Position numbers and translations under genes: made by a program. Of a stretch of DNA of 64,000 nt, positions 44,385 through 54,300 are shown one piece after another. The notes beneath the pieces were generated by a model. That model ran no database searches. It was not told the origin of the DNA and worked only from the letters and a program-made list of their open reading frames with translations. Source of the DNA: Spirosoma fluviale (GTDB lineage: Bacteria > Bacteroidota > Bacteroidia > Cytophagales > Flexibacteraceae); contig CAMCXM010000001.1 in assembly GCA_945883425.1 (NCBI GenBank), forward strand, positions 43,424 to 107,423, written 5' to 3'. The stretch's first letter is position 1. Each line of letters begins with the position of its first letter.

Positions 44385-46199
44385 ATGAAGGAGACACGGT
44401 TCATTGAACAAAACAAGGAAAAGTGGGCGGATTATGAAAATATGCTGAAGGAACAATCGCCGGATGCAGAAAAAATCTACAGCCTGTTTTATTCCATAAG
44501 CGACGACCTGGCCTACGCCCGGTCGCATTACCCCAATCGGTCTGTTCGGGTTTACCTGAATAATCTGGCGAGAAATCTTTTTCGCAATGTGTATTCCGGT
44601 CGGAAAACCACGCTGCGGTCTGCGCTCGATTTCTGGAAAACCGATGTGCCGATGGCTCTGTACAACACCCGGTTTGAACAACTCGCAGCCTTTCTGGTGT
44701 TTCTTATCGCTGCCCTCATCGGTATCGTATCGTGCCTGTCCGATGATCAGTTTGCGGCATCCATTCTGGGAAAATCCTATGTCCGGATGACGCTGGAAAA
44801 CATCCATAATGGCAAACCAATGGCCGTGTACGACGAAGATTCTCCTTTTTCCATGTTTTTGACCATCGCCATCAACAACCTCAAGGTCTGCTACATTGGA
44901 TTTTCGATGGGTATCATGGGGGGCCTGGGCACTCTTTATATCCTGCTGTACAATGGAATTATGGTGGGGACCTTTCAGTTTTTCTTTGCCAAATACAACC
45001 TTCTCTGGTCCTCATTTCTCACCATCTGGATGCATGGCGCACTGGAAATAAGCAGCATCGTGATCGGATCCGGAGCCGGTTTTACTATTGGAAAAGGACT
45101 TCTCTTTCCCGGAACCTATTCCCGTCTGCAATCTCTGTTGCTTGCCGCCCGCCGGGCCATTACCATTATGATCGGCATATCACCCGTCATTGTGGTTGCC
45201 GCCTACATCGAATCCTTTCTCACCCGATATTACGACATGCACGAAGCCATTAAGCTGGCACTCATCCTGGCTTCATTCGGCTTTATTCTTTTCTATTTTG
45301 TTTTCTATCCGTTTATCAAAGGACGGAGTCAAAAAGAATATTCCTACCAGGCCGATGGTCTCACGTACTTAAAACCAGTCGCCTTTGATCCCAGGCAGAT
45401 ATACAACGCTGGCCAGATTTCCGGTTTCTCCCTTCGGTTTTTTGGAAAGGTATTTCAGAAAACAGGTTGGACCACAGTCGTTTTTTCCGTTCTCTACACC
45501 ATGTTTGTAGCGGTTTTGCAATACCAGGAAACGAATGGATTTGAAATCGTAAAGCAATCGGGACTTTGGTTCACTCTCTTTTATTTTTCAGAATCGACTT
45601 CTGCATTTGCACTTCATATTTTACTGATTTCCAGCCTGGTGCTCATTACCTGGTTTCATGTGATCAAATATGCGGATCCCGCCAATGCCCGGTCATTTCC
45701 CGCAACAATCGCACGTTTCGGAATTCCAACGCTCATTGTGTTCGGAACCATCTCCGGTTTTTTCCTGATAGATAACGGCTGGAACCTGTTCTATGCGCTC
45801 ATTCTGCCAGGTATGTATGTGTGGTTGGGTATGACGCTGGTTTCAAAAGATTCCATTGGAAACATTGTGGGCAAGACCTGGGAGTACACTTTTGGGTCTC
45901 TTTGGAAGTCGGTTGCCTGCTTTCTGATTTTCATACTGCTGGGGCTGTTTTGCATTCTTCTCAGCAGCTCACAGATGACCAGCAAGGTTATGGATCTTAT
46001 ATACTGGAACGTGTCGGTAAACAACAGCGAAACCACCCGCATCATTTTCACCTACCTGCCCACAATATTTGGATATTTATTACTGTTGATCACGGCTCAG
46101 TTGCTGGTCATTTCTTCCTGCATTCTGGCATTTACCCTGATCGAAACCAACCAGGCCAGTGGATTAATTACCCGGATCCGGGCTTTACAGAACGAATGA
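44385..46199 (+). CDS. SpoIIM (stage II sporulation protein M) family membrane protein
   Basis: Large polytopic membrane protein, 604 residues from the ATG at 44385 (MKETRFIEQNKEKWADYENML); the ORF's ATG at 44331 overlaps the divergent RDD gene. A helical cytoplasmic N-terminus (about 1-90) precedes the SpoIIM core, with FEQLAAFLVFLIAALIGIVSC, NLKVCYIGFSMGIMGGLGTLY and WMHGALEISSIVIGSGAGF. A second block of five or six helices extends to the C-terminus. In sporulating Firmicutes SpoIIM helps peptidoglycan removal; in this non-sporulating phylum the role is unknown. Its stop overlaps the next start (ATGA at 46196). Confidence 0.87.
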   Translation: MKETRFIEQNKEKWADYENMLKEQSPDAEKIYSLFYSISDDLAYARSHYPNRSVRVYLNNLARNLFRNVYSGRKTTLRSALDFWKTDVPMALYNTRFEQLAAFLVFLIAALIGIVSCLSDDQFAASILGKSYVRMTLENIHNGKPMAVYDEDSPFSMFLTIAINNLKVCYIGFSMGIMGGLGTLYILLYNGIMVGTFQFFFAKYNLLWSSFLTIWMHGALEISSIVIGSGAGFTIGKGLLFPGTYSRLQSLLLAARRAITIMIGISPVIVVAAYIESFLTRYYDMHEAIKLALILASFGFILFYFVFYPFIKGRSQKEYSYQADGLTYLKPVAFDPRQIYNAGQISGFSLRFFGKVFQKTGWTTVVFSVLYTMFVAVLQYQETNGFEIVKQSGLWFTLFYFSESTSAFALHILLISSLVLITWFHVIKYADPANARSFPATIARFGIPTLIVFGTISGFFLIDNGWNLFYALILPGMYVWLGMTLVSKDSIGNIVGKTWEYTFGSLWKSVACFLIFILLGLFCILLSSSQMTSKVMDLIYWNVSVNNSETTRIIFTYLPTIFGYLLLLITAQLLVISSCILAFTLIETNQASGLITRIRALQNE

Positions 46200-47104
46200 A
46201 AATGCCAAAAATCTTTATTTTAAGGTTGGTGTTGTGCCTTCTGTTTATGGCTGGACAAGTTGCCTTTGTTTCCGGCCAGCAAATAGATTCCACGGAAGAA
46301 TTTACCGAGATCGATACGTCAGCTTTTAGCCAGATACATTCAGAGGAAGAAAATACAGTTTCAGAAGAAGAATCAATACAGTCGGAAGAGGGAGATGAAG
46401 AAGCCACGAAAAGAGAGATGGCCATCCGCAAGTCAAAATACGATTCCCTCCTTCTGAATGCAGCCAATGTACGGTACGATACCGTCCGTAATCCAGTGAC
46501 TGTTGTGCATGATTCCACCAGCTGGAAAGCGGAAACAAATGGGTTTGATTTTACCGAGCATCCTCCCAAAAAGATAGATAAGAAACCGGAAAAAGTGAAT
46601 GAGCCGTTCCGGTTTCCGGACTGGAATCTGGGCTGGCTGGCTCCATTCGTGAAATACGGTTCCCTCATCCTGCTGATTGGACTGATGGTCTGGCTCATTT
46701 CGATGGTGGTAAAGCAATACATTTCGGAACCCGAACTCTCCAAAGACGACCTTCTTTCCTGGGAAGTGAATCCGGATAAAATATCCTACGATAAACTGGA
46801 AGAATTACTGCAAACCTATCTCCGTGAAAACAACCACCGGCAGGCACTCCGCATTCTGTTTCTGATGGTCCTCAAAGATCTCAGTACAATGGAACTGATT
46901 GTCTGGAAGAAAAATAAGACCAATTACGATTACCTCAGAGAATTGAAAGACACCGGTGTGCAGCTTCCGTACCGAAGGATCAGTATTGCCTTTGATGCCG
47001 CCCGTTATGGCAACTACACAGTAACAGAAACCTCGTTCCTTGTTGTAAAAGGTCATTTCGATTCCATTCAGAAGGCCATTAAACCCACCATTCCGGCCTC
47101 ATGA
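46196..47104 (+). CDS. DUF4129 domain protein
   Basis: 302 residues from the ATG that overlaps the SpoIIM stop; the track's 427-codon ORF begins far inside that gene and is wrong at its 5' end. A signal peptide (ILRLVLCLLFMAGQVAFVSG) and an acidic Ser/Glu-rich stretch (about 30-75) come first. One membrane helix (YGSLILLIGLMVWLISMVV, about 145-165) precedes the C-terminal cytoplasmic DUF4129 domain, with YDKLEELLQTYLRENNHRQALRILF and KTNYDYLRELKDT. In other bacteria DUF4129 occurs beside transglutaminase-like and DUF58 proteins. Coupled to the next gene by ATGA overlap. Confidence 0.82.
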   Translation: MKMPKIFILRLVLCLLFMAGQVAFVSGQQIDSTEEFTEIDTSAFSQIHSEEENTVSEEESIQSEEGDEEATKREMAIRKSKYDSLLLNAANVRYDTVRNPVTVVHDSTSWKAETNGFDFTEHPPKKIDKKPEKVNEPFRFPDWNLGWLAPFVKYGSLILLIGLMVWLISMVVKQYISEPELSKDDLLSWEVNPDKISYDKLEELLQTYLRENNHRQALRILFLMVLKDLSTMELIVWKKNKTNYDYLRELKDTGVQLPYRRISIAFDAARYGNYTVTETSFLVVKGHFDSIQKAIKPTIPAS

Positions 47105-48450
47105 AACAAAAGCAGATCTGGATCGTGCTGGTATTTTTTCTCGGGATGGGCGCCGTTTTGTACTACTATTTTTTCTACAGACCTTACCCAAAATACAACT
47201 GGGCACAGACGCTCAATGCCAGCGGAAAAGAACCCTATGACCTGGCTATTTTTTACAAACACCTGCAGAATCTGCCGGGAATAGAAGCTGAAATCAACAA
47301 AGGAAAAACCCTGAATAAGGTTCCTCTGAAAACCGATTACCAGGCCTACCTGTTTATTCATGGCAGTGAGCCAAATTTCACTACGGATGATGTCGACCAA
47401 CTCATCGACTTCCTCAACAACGGGGGAAAAGCCTTGTTCATCACGCCTGAGCTGGGTCAGAATCTTTCCCGAAAATTGTTTCGTGACGGTATCGAAGATC
47501 TCATTCTGCTGCGGGCAGAGCTAAAGGCGCCCAACGATTCAATCGGTACAAGGACGGTACCGGTTGGGTTTTTCAATCAAAGCAAAAATCCGAATGCCCG
47601 ATATTTTGTAAAGTCCGCCGATTCCATCGAGCTGCTTCAATACCACCACTTTGTAATGAATGGCGAGTGGTTCTATCTCAAAAATCCTGTCCGGCAAATC
47701 GGATACATTGACAACCAGATCAATTTTCTGGAGCTGAAGGTTGGAAAAGGAACGCTTCTCTGGCACTGCAATCCTCTTTTGTTTACCAACTTCCATCTTC
47801 TGCGTCCTGAAATCCAGGAATATTCCGATGGTTTACTGGCTCATCTGGGCCTTGAAAGCAATTCCAGAAAAGCGGAAAAGAAAGATGGCGTGTTGTCATC
47901 CATATTTTCGGACAAAGAAAAAAACAACACAGGCATGTTGCTGATTGATGAAGCATCCAAATTGCCGTACAGTTCAGAAAATGAGGACAACGAGCAATCC
48001 CCTTTGCGGTTTATTCTATCAAAGGAATCCTTCCGGTGGGCATGGTACACATTGCTGGCAGGCGTGATCGCGTTTCTGGTCCTTCTGGCCAGACGTCGGC
48101 AACGCATCATTCCGTTGCTCCCATCCCGCACCAATTCCACTCTGCATTTCATCAGGGCCATTTCTGAATTGTACCTACGGAAGCAAAACCATTATTTCAT
48201 GAGTCAGCAGAAAATGAAGCTTTTCCTCAACCACATCAAAACCCGGTATGGCATTCAGAACCAGGGGCTTTCCAAAGAATCCATTCAGGTCTTATCGCGA
48301 CGATCCGGGGTGAATGAGGAACTGATTACCTCCATTTTCCAGTCCTGGAACTACATTCAGGACTACTCCGTGCAAAACACAACCGCCAGCCAGCTGGCAC
48401 ATTTTCATTCGATAACCGAACAATTTTATCAACAAAGCAAATCGCTATGA
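47101..48450 (+). CDS. DUF4350 domain protein
   Basis: 449 residues. An N-terminal membrane anchor (IWIVLVFFLGMGAVLYYYFF) precedes an extracytoplasmic domain resembling DUF4350/GldG-like folds (LFIHGSEPNFTTDDVDQLIDFLNNGGKALFI, about 80-125). A second membrane helix (AWYTLLAGVIAFLVLLAR, about 310-330) leads to a cytoplasmic helical tail ending in HSITEQFYQQSKSL. The fold of the first domain is that of sugar-binding or ABC-associated proteins without visible catalytic residues. Start and stop overlap both neighbours by four bases, so it is an obligate member of the operon. Confidence 0.82.
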   Translation: MKQKQIWIVLVFFLGMGAVLYYYFFYRPYPKYNWAQTLNASGKEPYDLAIFYKHLQNLPGIEAEINKGKTLNKVPLKTDYQAYLFIHGSEPNFTTDDVDQLIDFLNNGGKALFITPELGQNLSRKLFRDGIEDLILLRAELKAPNDSIGTRTVPVGFFNQSKNPNARYFVKSADSIELLQYHHFVMNGEWFYLKNPVRQIGYIDNQINFLELKVGKGTLLWHCNPLLFTNFHLLRPEIQEYSDGLLAHLGLESNSRKAEKKDGVLSSIFSDKEKNNTGMLLIDEASKLPYSSENEDNEQSPLRFILSKESFRWAWYTLLAGVIAFLVLLARRRQRIIPLLPSRTNSTLHFIRAISELYLRKQNHYFMSQQKMKLFLNHIKTRYGIQNQGLSKESIQVLSRRSGVNEELITSIFQSWNYIQDYSVQNTTASQLAHFHSITEQFYQQSKSL

Positions 48451-49439
48451 ACGAGGAAGAAGAAATCCTGGGTCAACCTGAAATCAAACAGGAACTCGAC
48501 CAGTTGTTTGAACTGGTACAAGCCATCCGGACCGAACTGTCAAAAGCTGTAATCGGGCAGGAAGACGTGGTGGAACAAATGCTGGCTTCCCTGCTGGTGG
48601 GAGGCCACATTCTACTCGAAGGAGTCCCGGGAATTGCCAAAACCCTCATTGCACGAATGCTTTCGCAATGCCTGGATCTTCGGTTTTCCCGCATTCAGTT
48701 CACTCCGGATCTGATGCCCACGGATGTGACGGGTACGTCGGTTTTCAACCTTAAAACATCTGAGTTTACATTTCACCCCGGCCCGGTGTTTGCCAACATT
48801 GTGCTGATCGACGAAATCAACCGGGCACCGGCCAAAACCCAGGCATCCTTGTTTGAGGTGATGGAAGAAAGACAGGTGACCATCGATGGCAAGACCATTC
48901 CGCTGGAAAAACCGTTTGTGGTTCTGGCCACACAAAATCCGTTTGAACAGGAAGGCACCTATAAGTTGCCGGAAGCCCAGCTCGACCGGTTTCTGTTCCG
49001 AATCAAGATCGGATACCCAAGTCTCGAAGATGAAATCCAGATTCTAAACCGATTCAAAGGCGATTTTGAACAGAATTCGCTGCGATCACTCAAGCCGGTG
49101 GCCAATGCCGGAATTCTGGCGAACGCAAAAAATCTGATCGAACGAATTCATATTCAGGATGAACTGATCCGCTACATTGCCACCATCATCGACCATACCC
49201 GAAACAGTGGTGATCTCATGCTGGGCGGTTCACCACGGGCTTCGCTGGCCATCCTGAAATCGGCCAAAGCCATGGCCGCCCTGGCCGGAAGAGATTTTGT
49301 GACACCAGAAGACATTCAAAAAGTACTGGTACCGGTTCTCAATCACCGCATCATTCTCCATCCGGAAAAAGAACTGGAAGGCATCGAACCGGAAGAAGTG
49401 ATTTTCGATATCGTACAACGGGTAGAAATTCCGCGGTGA
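48447..49439 (+). CDS. MoxR-type AAA+ ATPase
   Basis: Cytoplasmic ATPase that acts as a chaperone for maturation or activation of partner proteins, often with von Willebrand-type or DUF58 proteins. Walker A GVPGIAKT (59-66), Walker B IVLIDEINR (118-126), sensor 1 LATQNPFEQEGTYKLPEAQLDRF and the sensor 2 region GGSPRASLAILKSAKA are all intact. 330 residues, the standard size. It lies between DUF4350 and DUF58 with 4-base overlaps on both sides, placing it as the motor of the membrane cluster (inference from context). Confidence 0.95.
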   Translation: MNEEEEILGQPEIKQELDQLFELVQAIRTELSKAVIGQEDVVEQMLASLLVGGHILLEGVPGIAKTLIARMLSQCLDLRFSRIQFTPDLMPTDVTGTSVFNLKTSEFTFHPGPVFANIVLIDEINRAPAKTQASLFEVMEERQVTIDGKTIPLEKPFVVLATQNPFEQEGTYKLPEAQLDRFLFRIKIGYPSLEDEIQILNRFKGDFEQNSLRSLKPVANAGILANAKNLIERIHIQDELIRYIATIIDHTRNSGDLMLGGSPRASLAILKSAKAMAALAGRDFVTPEDIQKVLVPVLNHRIILHPEKELEGIEPEEVIFDIVQRVEIPR

Positions 49440-50770
49440 GGTACTTGTCCAATTTCTTTTTAAGACCCCGGTTTTTCTTTGCTCTGGGAGGTCAGGTGGC
49501 ATTGTTCTGCAGCTGTTATTTTCTGCCGGACTGGTGCTTCTTTATCTCCCAGCTTTGCCTGTTTGGATTTCTGTTTGTCACCTTAGGAGATGCTTTGTTT
49601 CTATATACAAGACAAAAGGGTGTCACGGCCACGCGAAATTGCTCACCCATTTTCTCCCTCGGAAGTGAAAACAACATTCACCTCCACATTCAAAACCAGA
49701 TGGGCATTTTTCTGAACTGCAACCTGTTGGACGAACTGCCCGCCCAGTTTCAGAAACGGGATTTTGAGCTCTGTTTTGAACTGCTGCCACACGAAGAAAA
49801 AAACCTGCATTATAAATTAGTCCCGAAAACCAGGGGCGAATACACTTTTGGAAATATTCATCTGTACTGCCACAGTCGGTTGGGTCTGGTGGAAAAGCGG
49901 GTCACCTGCCAGGCCGAACGCAAGGTGCATGTATATCCTTCCATCATCGAAATGAAGAAGCACCAACTCATAGCCATCCAACGGTTGGCCACACAGACGG
50001 GCCTCAGGAAAATAAGACGGATCGGGCACAGTTACGACTTTGATCACATTAAAGAATACGCTCGTGGCGATGATCCACGAAGCATCAACTGGAAGGCAAC
50101 CAGCAAGCTAAACCGCCTGATGGTGAACCATTATGAGGACCAGAAATCGCAGCAGATTTACAGCATCCTGGATCTGGGCCGTAATATGAGCAGCCCATTC
50201 AATGAAATGAGCCTGTTGGATTACTGCATCAACGCCACACTGGTTCTTTCCAGGATTATTCTCCAGAAAGACGACAAGGCAGGATTGCTGGCCATTGGTG
50301 ATAAGACGAACCAGTTTATTCAGGCCGAAAGAGGCAACCAGCAGTTGAGTAAAATGATGTCGGTGTTGTATAACCTTAAGGAAACCGAAGGCGATGCCAA
50401 TCCAGACCGACTGTATCAACTGATCCGGAGCCACATCCGCATCCGGAGTTTGCTGATGTACTATACCAATGTGGAAAGCCTTAGCCAGCTGGAGCGAATC
50501 CTGCCTTTGCTGGAAAGAATCAAGTCTCGTCATTTATTGGTGGTGGTGATGTTTGAAAACGCGGAAATCGCCGCATATACCAGAGAGAGCAAACAAAGCA
50601 TTCCGGATATTTATACCCAGACCATCGCCCGCAAATACCTGTTTGAAAAACAGCAGATTGCGCACCGTCTGCGAAGAAGTGGCATCTACACCATCCTCAC
50701 TCCCCCAAACGAACTCACCATCAACAGCATCAATCAATACCTGGAACTGAAAGCGAGGGGATTGATTTGA
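49436..50770 (+). CDS. DUF58 domain protein
   Basis: 444 residues starting with a GTG that overlaps the moxR stop (GTGA). Two N-terminal membrane helices (about 5-45) anchor it; the rest is a beta-rich segment and then the DUF58 core, SYDFDHIKEYARGDDPRSINWKA, one of the best-conserved motifs of the family. A von Willebrand A-like domain follows (YSILDLGRNMS, with only part of the DxSxS metal site). DUF58 proteins are the usual partners of MoxR ATPases. Unlike many Bacteroidota loci, no BatA/BatB vWA genes follow. Confidence 0.9.
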   Translation: MRYLSNFFLRPRFFFALGGQVALFCSCYFLPDWCFFISQLCLFGFLFVTLGDALFLYTRQKGVTATRNCSPIFSLGSENNIHLHIQNQMGIFLNCNLLDELPAQFQKRDFELCFELLPHEEKNLHYKLVPKTRGEYTFGNIHLYCHSRLGLVEKRVTCQAERKVHVYPSIIEMKKHQLIAIQRLATQTGLRKIRRIGHSYDFDHIKEYARGDDPRSINWKATSKLNRLMVNHYEDQKSQQIYSILDLGRNMSSPFNEMSLLDYCINATLVLSRIILQKDDKAGLLAIGDKTNQFIQAERGNQQLSKMMSVLYNLKETEGDANPDRLYQLIRSHIRIRSLLMYYTNVESLSQLERILPLLERIKSRHLLVVVMFENAEIAAYTRESKQSIPDIYTQTIARKYLFEKQQIAHRLRRSGIYTILTPPNELTINSINQYLELKARGLI

Positions 50771-50893
50771 AAAATCAGGATGCCATGTAAGCACGGAAAG
50801 AAATGATCACCTCAGAACAATCTCCAGTGTTCTCTTTGAAATATGTTCCTGTGCGATAAGAAAAAGGACGGCGTCACAAGATTTTTCAGAAGA

Positions 50894-51027
50894 GAGTGAA
50901 GAGTGAAGAGTGAAAAGTTGAGCGCAGCGAAATGGCGCAGAAGGCGCCATGAAGAGTGAAAAGTGAAGAATGAAGAGTTGAGCGCAGCGAAATAGCGCAG
51001 AAGGCGCCATGAAGAGTGAAGATTTAA
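50894..51027. repeat. GAGTGAA heptamer array with embedded hairpins
   Basis: GAGTGAA units run in exact 7-base phase at 50894-50914, 50954-50981 and 51014-51027. Between them two near-identical insertions carry the dyad GGCGCAGAAGGCGCC, producing a 60-base tandem duplication (50918-50977 and 50978-51020). The first copy contains TGGCGC-AGAAG-GCGCCA as a perfect stem. Confidence 0.8.
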
Positions 51028-51046
51028 ATCGGGTCACAAGCTTTTT

Positions 51047-51195
51047 TCTGGGGAGAGAAGAGAATTGATTTGCGTTTCTGGCACCAGCGGTGCCCAATGT
51101 CAGTAGAGAATAAAAACAGGATACTAAGCTCCAGAGGAGCGTCATGTTAGTGGGTTGGGATAAGGCTATTGACATTATACCCGGCTGGAGTGAAC
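51047..51195 (+). repeat. Composite hairpin element, copy A
   Basis: Ordered blocks: TTCTGGGGAGAG, then GCACCAGCGGTGC (hairpin 1) followed by xATGT, then GCTCCAGAGGAGC (hairpin 2) followed by TCATGTTAG, then GCTATTGACAT and a GCTGG-AGTGAA end. The same blocks occur in the same order and orientation at 62461-62703. A 26-base stretch (51068-51093) is identical to 62164-62189. No ORF. The rest of the 50771-51378 gap holds nothing I recognise apart from the heptamer array and a terminator. Confidence 0.75.
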
Positions 51196-51325
51196 TAATT
51201 TGAAAGGACGGCCGTTTGCAAAACCTGGAATGTCACTATGTGAAAATTTCAGGACAGCTCGTTGAATGCCCAATCAGACGACACTATAATCCCCTCCCCG
51301 GAATTTTCACGTACCCAAAAGACAT

Positions 51326-51359
51326 AAAAAAAGGGCTGCCCCTTTCGGAGCAGCCCTTT
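51326..51359 (-). terminator. Rho-independent terminator of the giant T9SS gene
   Basis: On the minus strand AAAGGGCTGC / GCAGCCCTTT stem followed by a T-run, 20 bases after the stop codon at 51379. Confidence 0.88.
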
Positions 51360-51378
51360 CAATTATCTATTCGTGTGA

Positions 51379-54300
51379 TTAACGAACGATCAGTTTGTCA
51401 ACAAACGTCTTACCTGAAGTGATCACTTTCACTGAGTAAACACCAGATGCGAAATCGAATTCAATGTTTTTCTCTGAAACTTTATCAGCCAGAACATTCA
51501 TTGATCCGTTATACACAACCCGTCCTACCATGTCAGTTACGATGATCTGAGCATCAGATGAAGAAACACCTTGAACAGACACCGTTACTTTAGATGATGG
51601 AGAAGCAGGGTTTGGATAAACACCTACACCAATGCCATCAACCATTTTCGAAACACCAGTCAAAGTTGAAGGAGAAACTACGATCTCGAAACGATTCGCA
51701 GAAACACCAGCATCACCCGATCCAATGTAGAAACTGTACTGAGGCTGAGCATTGATGCTAACAAGGTTTCCAAGCAGATTATCACGGAGATAAAGCTCAA
51801 CACCATTGTCAAGGTTCTCAAGATCTTCAAAGTTGAAGGTATACATACCAGTCGTGCCTTTGTAGTTCATTGATACCGGAATCACTTTCGACTCAGATGG
51901 AACCGGAACGGAATTGATCAACAACTCAGCACCTGACTCATCAATCATGCTAAACTCATATGCGCCACCAGCAAGTGCGTGTGCATCTCTGTTTGCATCG
52001 AATCCAAACGTAGCCTCATCATCAAAACGAACGATACCATCGTAACGGTAGTCAGCCTGATTTGAGTTACTCAAACGGATACGGATCTGATTGTTGTTCT
52101 GAGCAGCTGTACGAACAAATGCACCAGAGTTGGAAACAAATTTAGCCGCTTCTCTTACTTTCAAGGTAGCCGTGGTTCCGCTTAATACTTTCACCATGAA
52201 ACCTTGAGAAGAAGGGATAATGTTATCACTAACTGAGGTAGCAGCGTAACCAGTAGCTAGAGCACCAGCTGTTCCAACAGTTCCAAGATATACTCTGTAT
52301 CCACCCAAGGCAGAGTTCCAGGTATAGAAAGCGTTGTTCATGTTTGCTGGTTTCTCCCATCCATTGGTTAAGGCAGCACCTGAAGTAGCATCCCAGTTTA
52401 ATGGAGCAGGCAACGGATTCGATAACAGGTTCCAACCCCAGTTTGCTTCAACACATGCCACAGTAGCCGGCCCGATGTTTGGCTGACAATTTACATTGGT
52501 AGAACGAGTCAAAGCTGGGAACGTAACAGTACCTGTTGCGATCGGACCAACGTTATCCAACGTGTTGGTATTGAACATCGATGAACGATCCAACCATACA
52601 CGGTATCCACGACCACTTTCGATGGTGGTATTACCTGGCGCTCTCCATCCTAATTTCTGAGCAGTATCAAGCGTCACATGTGACTGGTTCTCGACATATT
52701 CAAAAATAGATGTGTGCTGAGCACCAATTGGAATAATTCCACCTCCCTGAGCACCGAAACCAGAAGATGGTCCGTATACTTTGAAGTTATCAGAGTAGTC
52801 AGTGAAAGTCTGACCAAGAGCTGGAGAACCAAGGAAGAACCAGCCATCATTCGTACCTGGTACATAACGCTGAGTGGTAACATCACCAGTGAAGGTAGTA
52901 CCGGCCGGAATAGGTCCGATTTTACCAGTACCAGATGCATCACTAAATAGAATCAGATTACCAGTTGTAATATTCACAGGACGGGTATTGGTTGCTGAGA
53001 AGCTCATCAAACCAGTAACTGTGGCATTACCCCCAATCTCAACAGAACCAGTAGCTCCTGTTTTGGCGATCTCAATGTTATTGAACACGGTATTACCCGT
53101 AATGTTCTGAACACCGGTAACATTGAAAACAACTTTACCGACGCCACTTACAGAAGAAGTAGTACCAGTCCAGTTTGCTTTTACATTCAGGGCATCAGAA
53201 GATCCACCAAATGTAAGTGAACCGCCGTTGGTGTAGCTTACACTACCAACATTTGCAGTACCGCCAGTAATGGAAGGCTGGTAAGGCGTATTGCCGGAAA
53301 TAGTCGCCGCTACAGTCGCAAACGCAGGATCGTTTGGTCCAGGACTCGAAGCCCAGTTACCATCTACAAACCAGTTGTTTGGACCTGCAGTGGTACCCAA
53401 CCATACGTTGGTCAGGAAGAAGTTAATCGTCTGACTTTCTTCAAGGAAACAACCGGCTCTGTCTGTCGCACTTTGTGTTACAGTGTAAGAACCTGGAGCG
53501 TATGTACTTCCAAAAGGAACACCTGTGGTAGGCACAGGATAACCTCCTGCGATACAATCCGGACAAGCCAAAGCTGAATTCGACAAAGCATTCGGGAACG
53601 ACATTGACCAGCTTACCAAGCTACCCACATCTTCACCAGAAAGGTCAGTTACGATCAGTTCCCAAGCTCCGTTTGCCGAGTTAGCAGCAGCAGAGAACGT
53701 AGAGAAAGCAGTTTCTGAAATGTAATCAGCACTGTACGGTTCGTCGTTGGCTGTAACTCCAGAGATAGCGGCACCGGTAGATCCCAATATCGTGTTGTAG
53801 AAGTTACGTCCGGCTCCACCTCTCTGGTTGATCAGATCGATGGTGGTTACACCTTTACGAAGTTGAACACGAAGATCACCAACATGTGGGTGGTCGATGG
53901 TTACCCGTACTGACTGAAGAGAATTGGCAGCGAGACCAATGGCTCCTACATCTACGATGGAAGTAACACCGGTAATGTTATTATCCGGAATAGCCGTCAC
54001 CGTAGCATCTCCGAAATAAGCAGAGGCTACACCAAGAGCTGAAGAAGCCGTTACCGTTGCACTGTTACCCACAACCAGGTTGGTTCCCGGAGCTACAGCC
54101 AGGGAAATACTTCCTTTTGTTTTCAATGGAATGGAAACAAAGGCTGAATTATTGCCAGATACCAGATCACCGGTTAAGAGAGCCTCACCTGTGATATCAA
54201 CAGAACCTGATTTGAATGTAAATATAGAACCAAGGTTGTAGTCAAGCTCCTGACCTTCAGCCAAGGCACCTGCCGTAATACTCAAACTGGTAGGAGAGTT

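Noticed and set aside
45821-46195. 5' extension of the DUF4129 ORF
   Set aside because: It lies wholly inside the SpoIIM gene in another frame; the ATG at 46196 gives a signal peptide and a standard 4-base overlap.
50807-51175. 122-codon minus-strand ORF downstream of DUF58
   Set aside because: It translates the GAGTGAA/hairpin repeats (repeated SLFMAPSA...FRCAQLF); an artefact of the repeat array.
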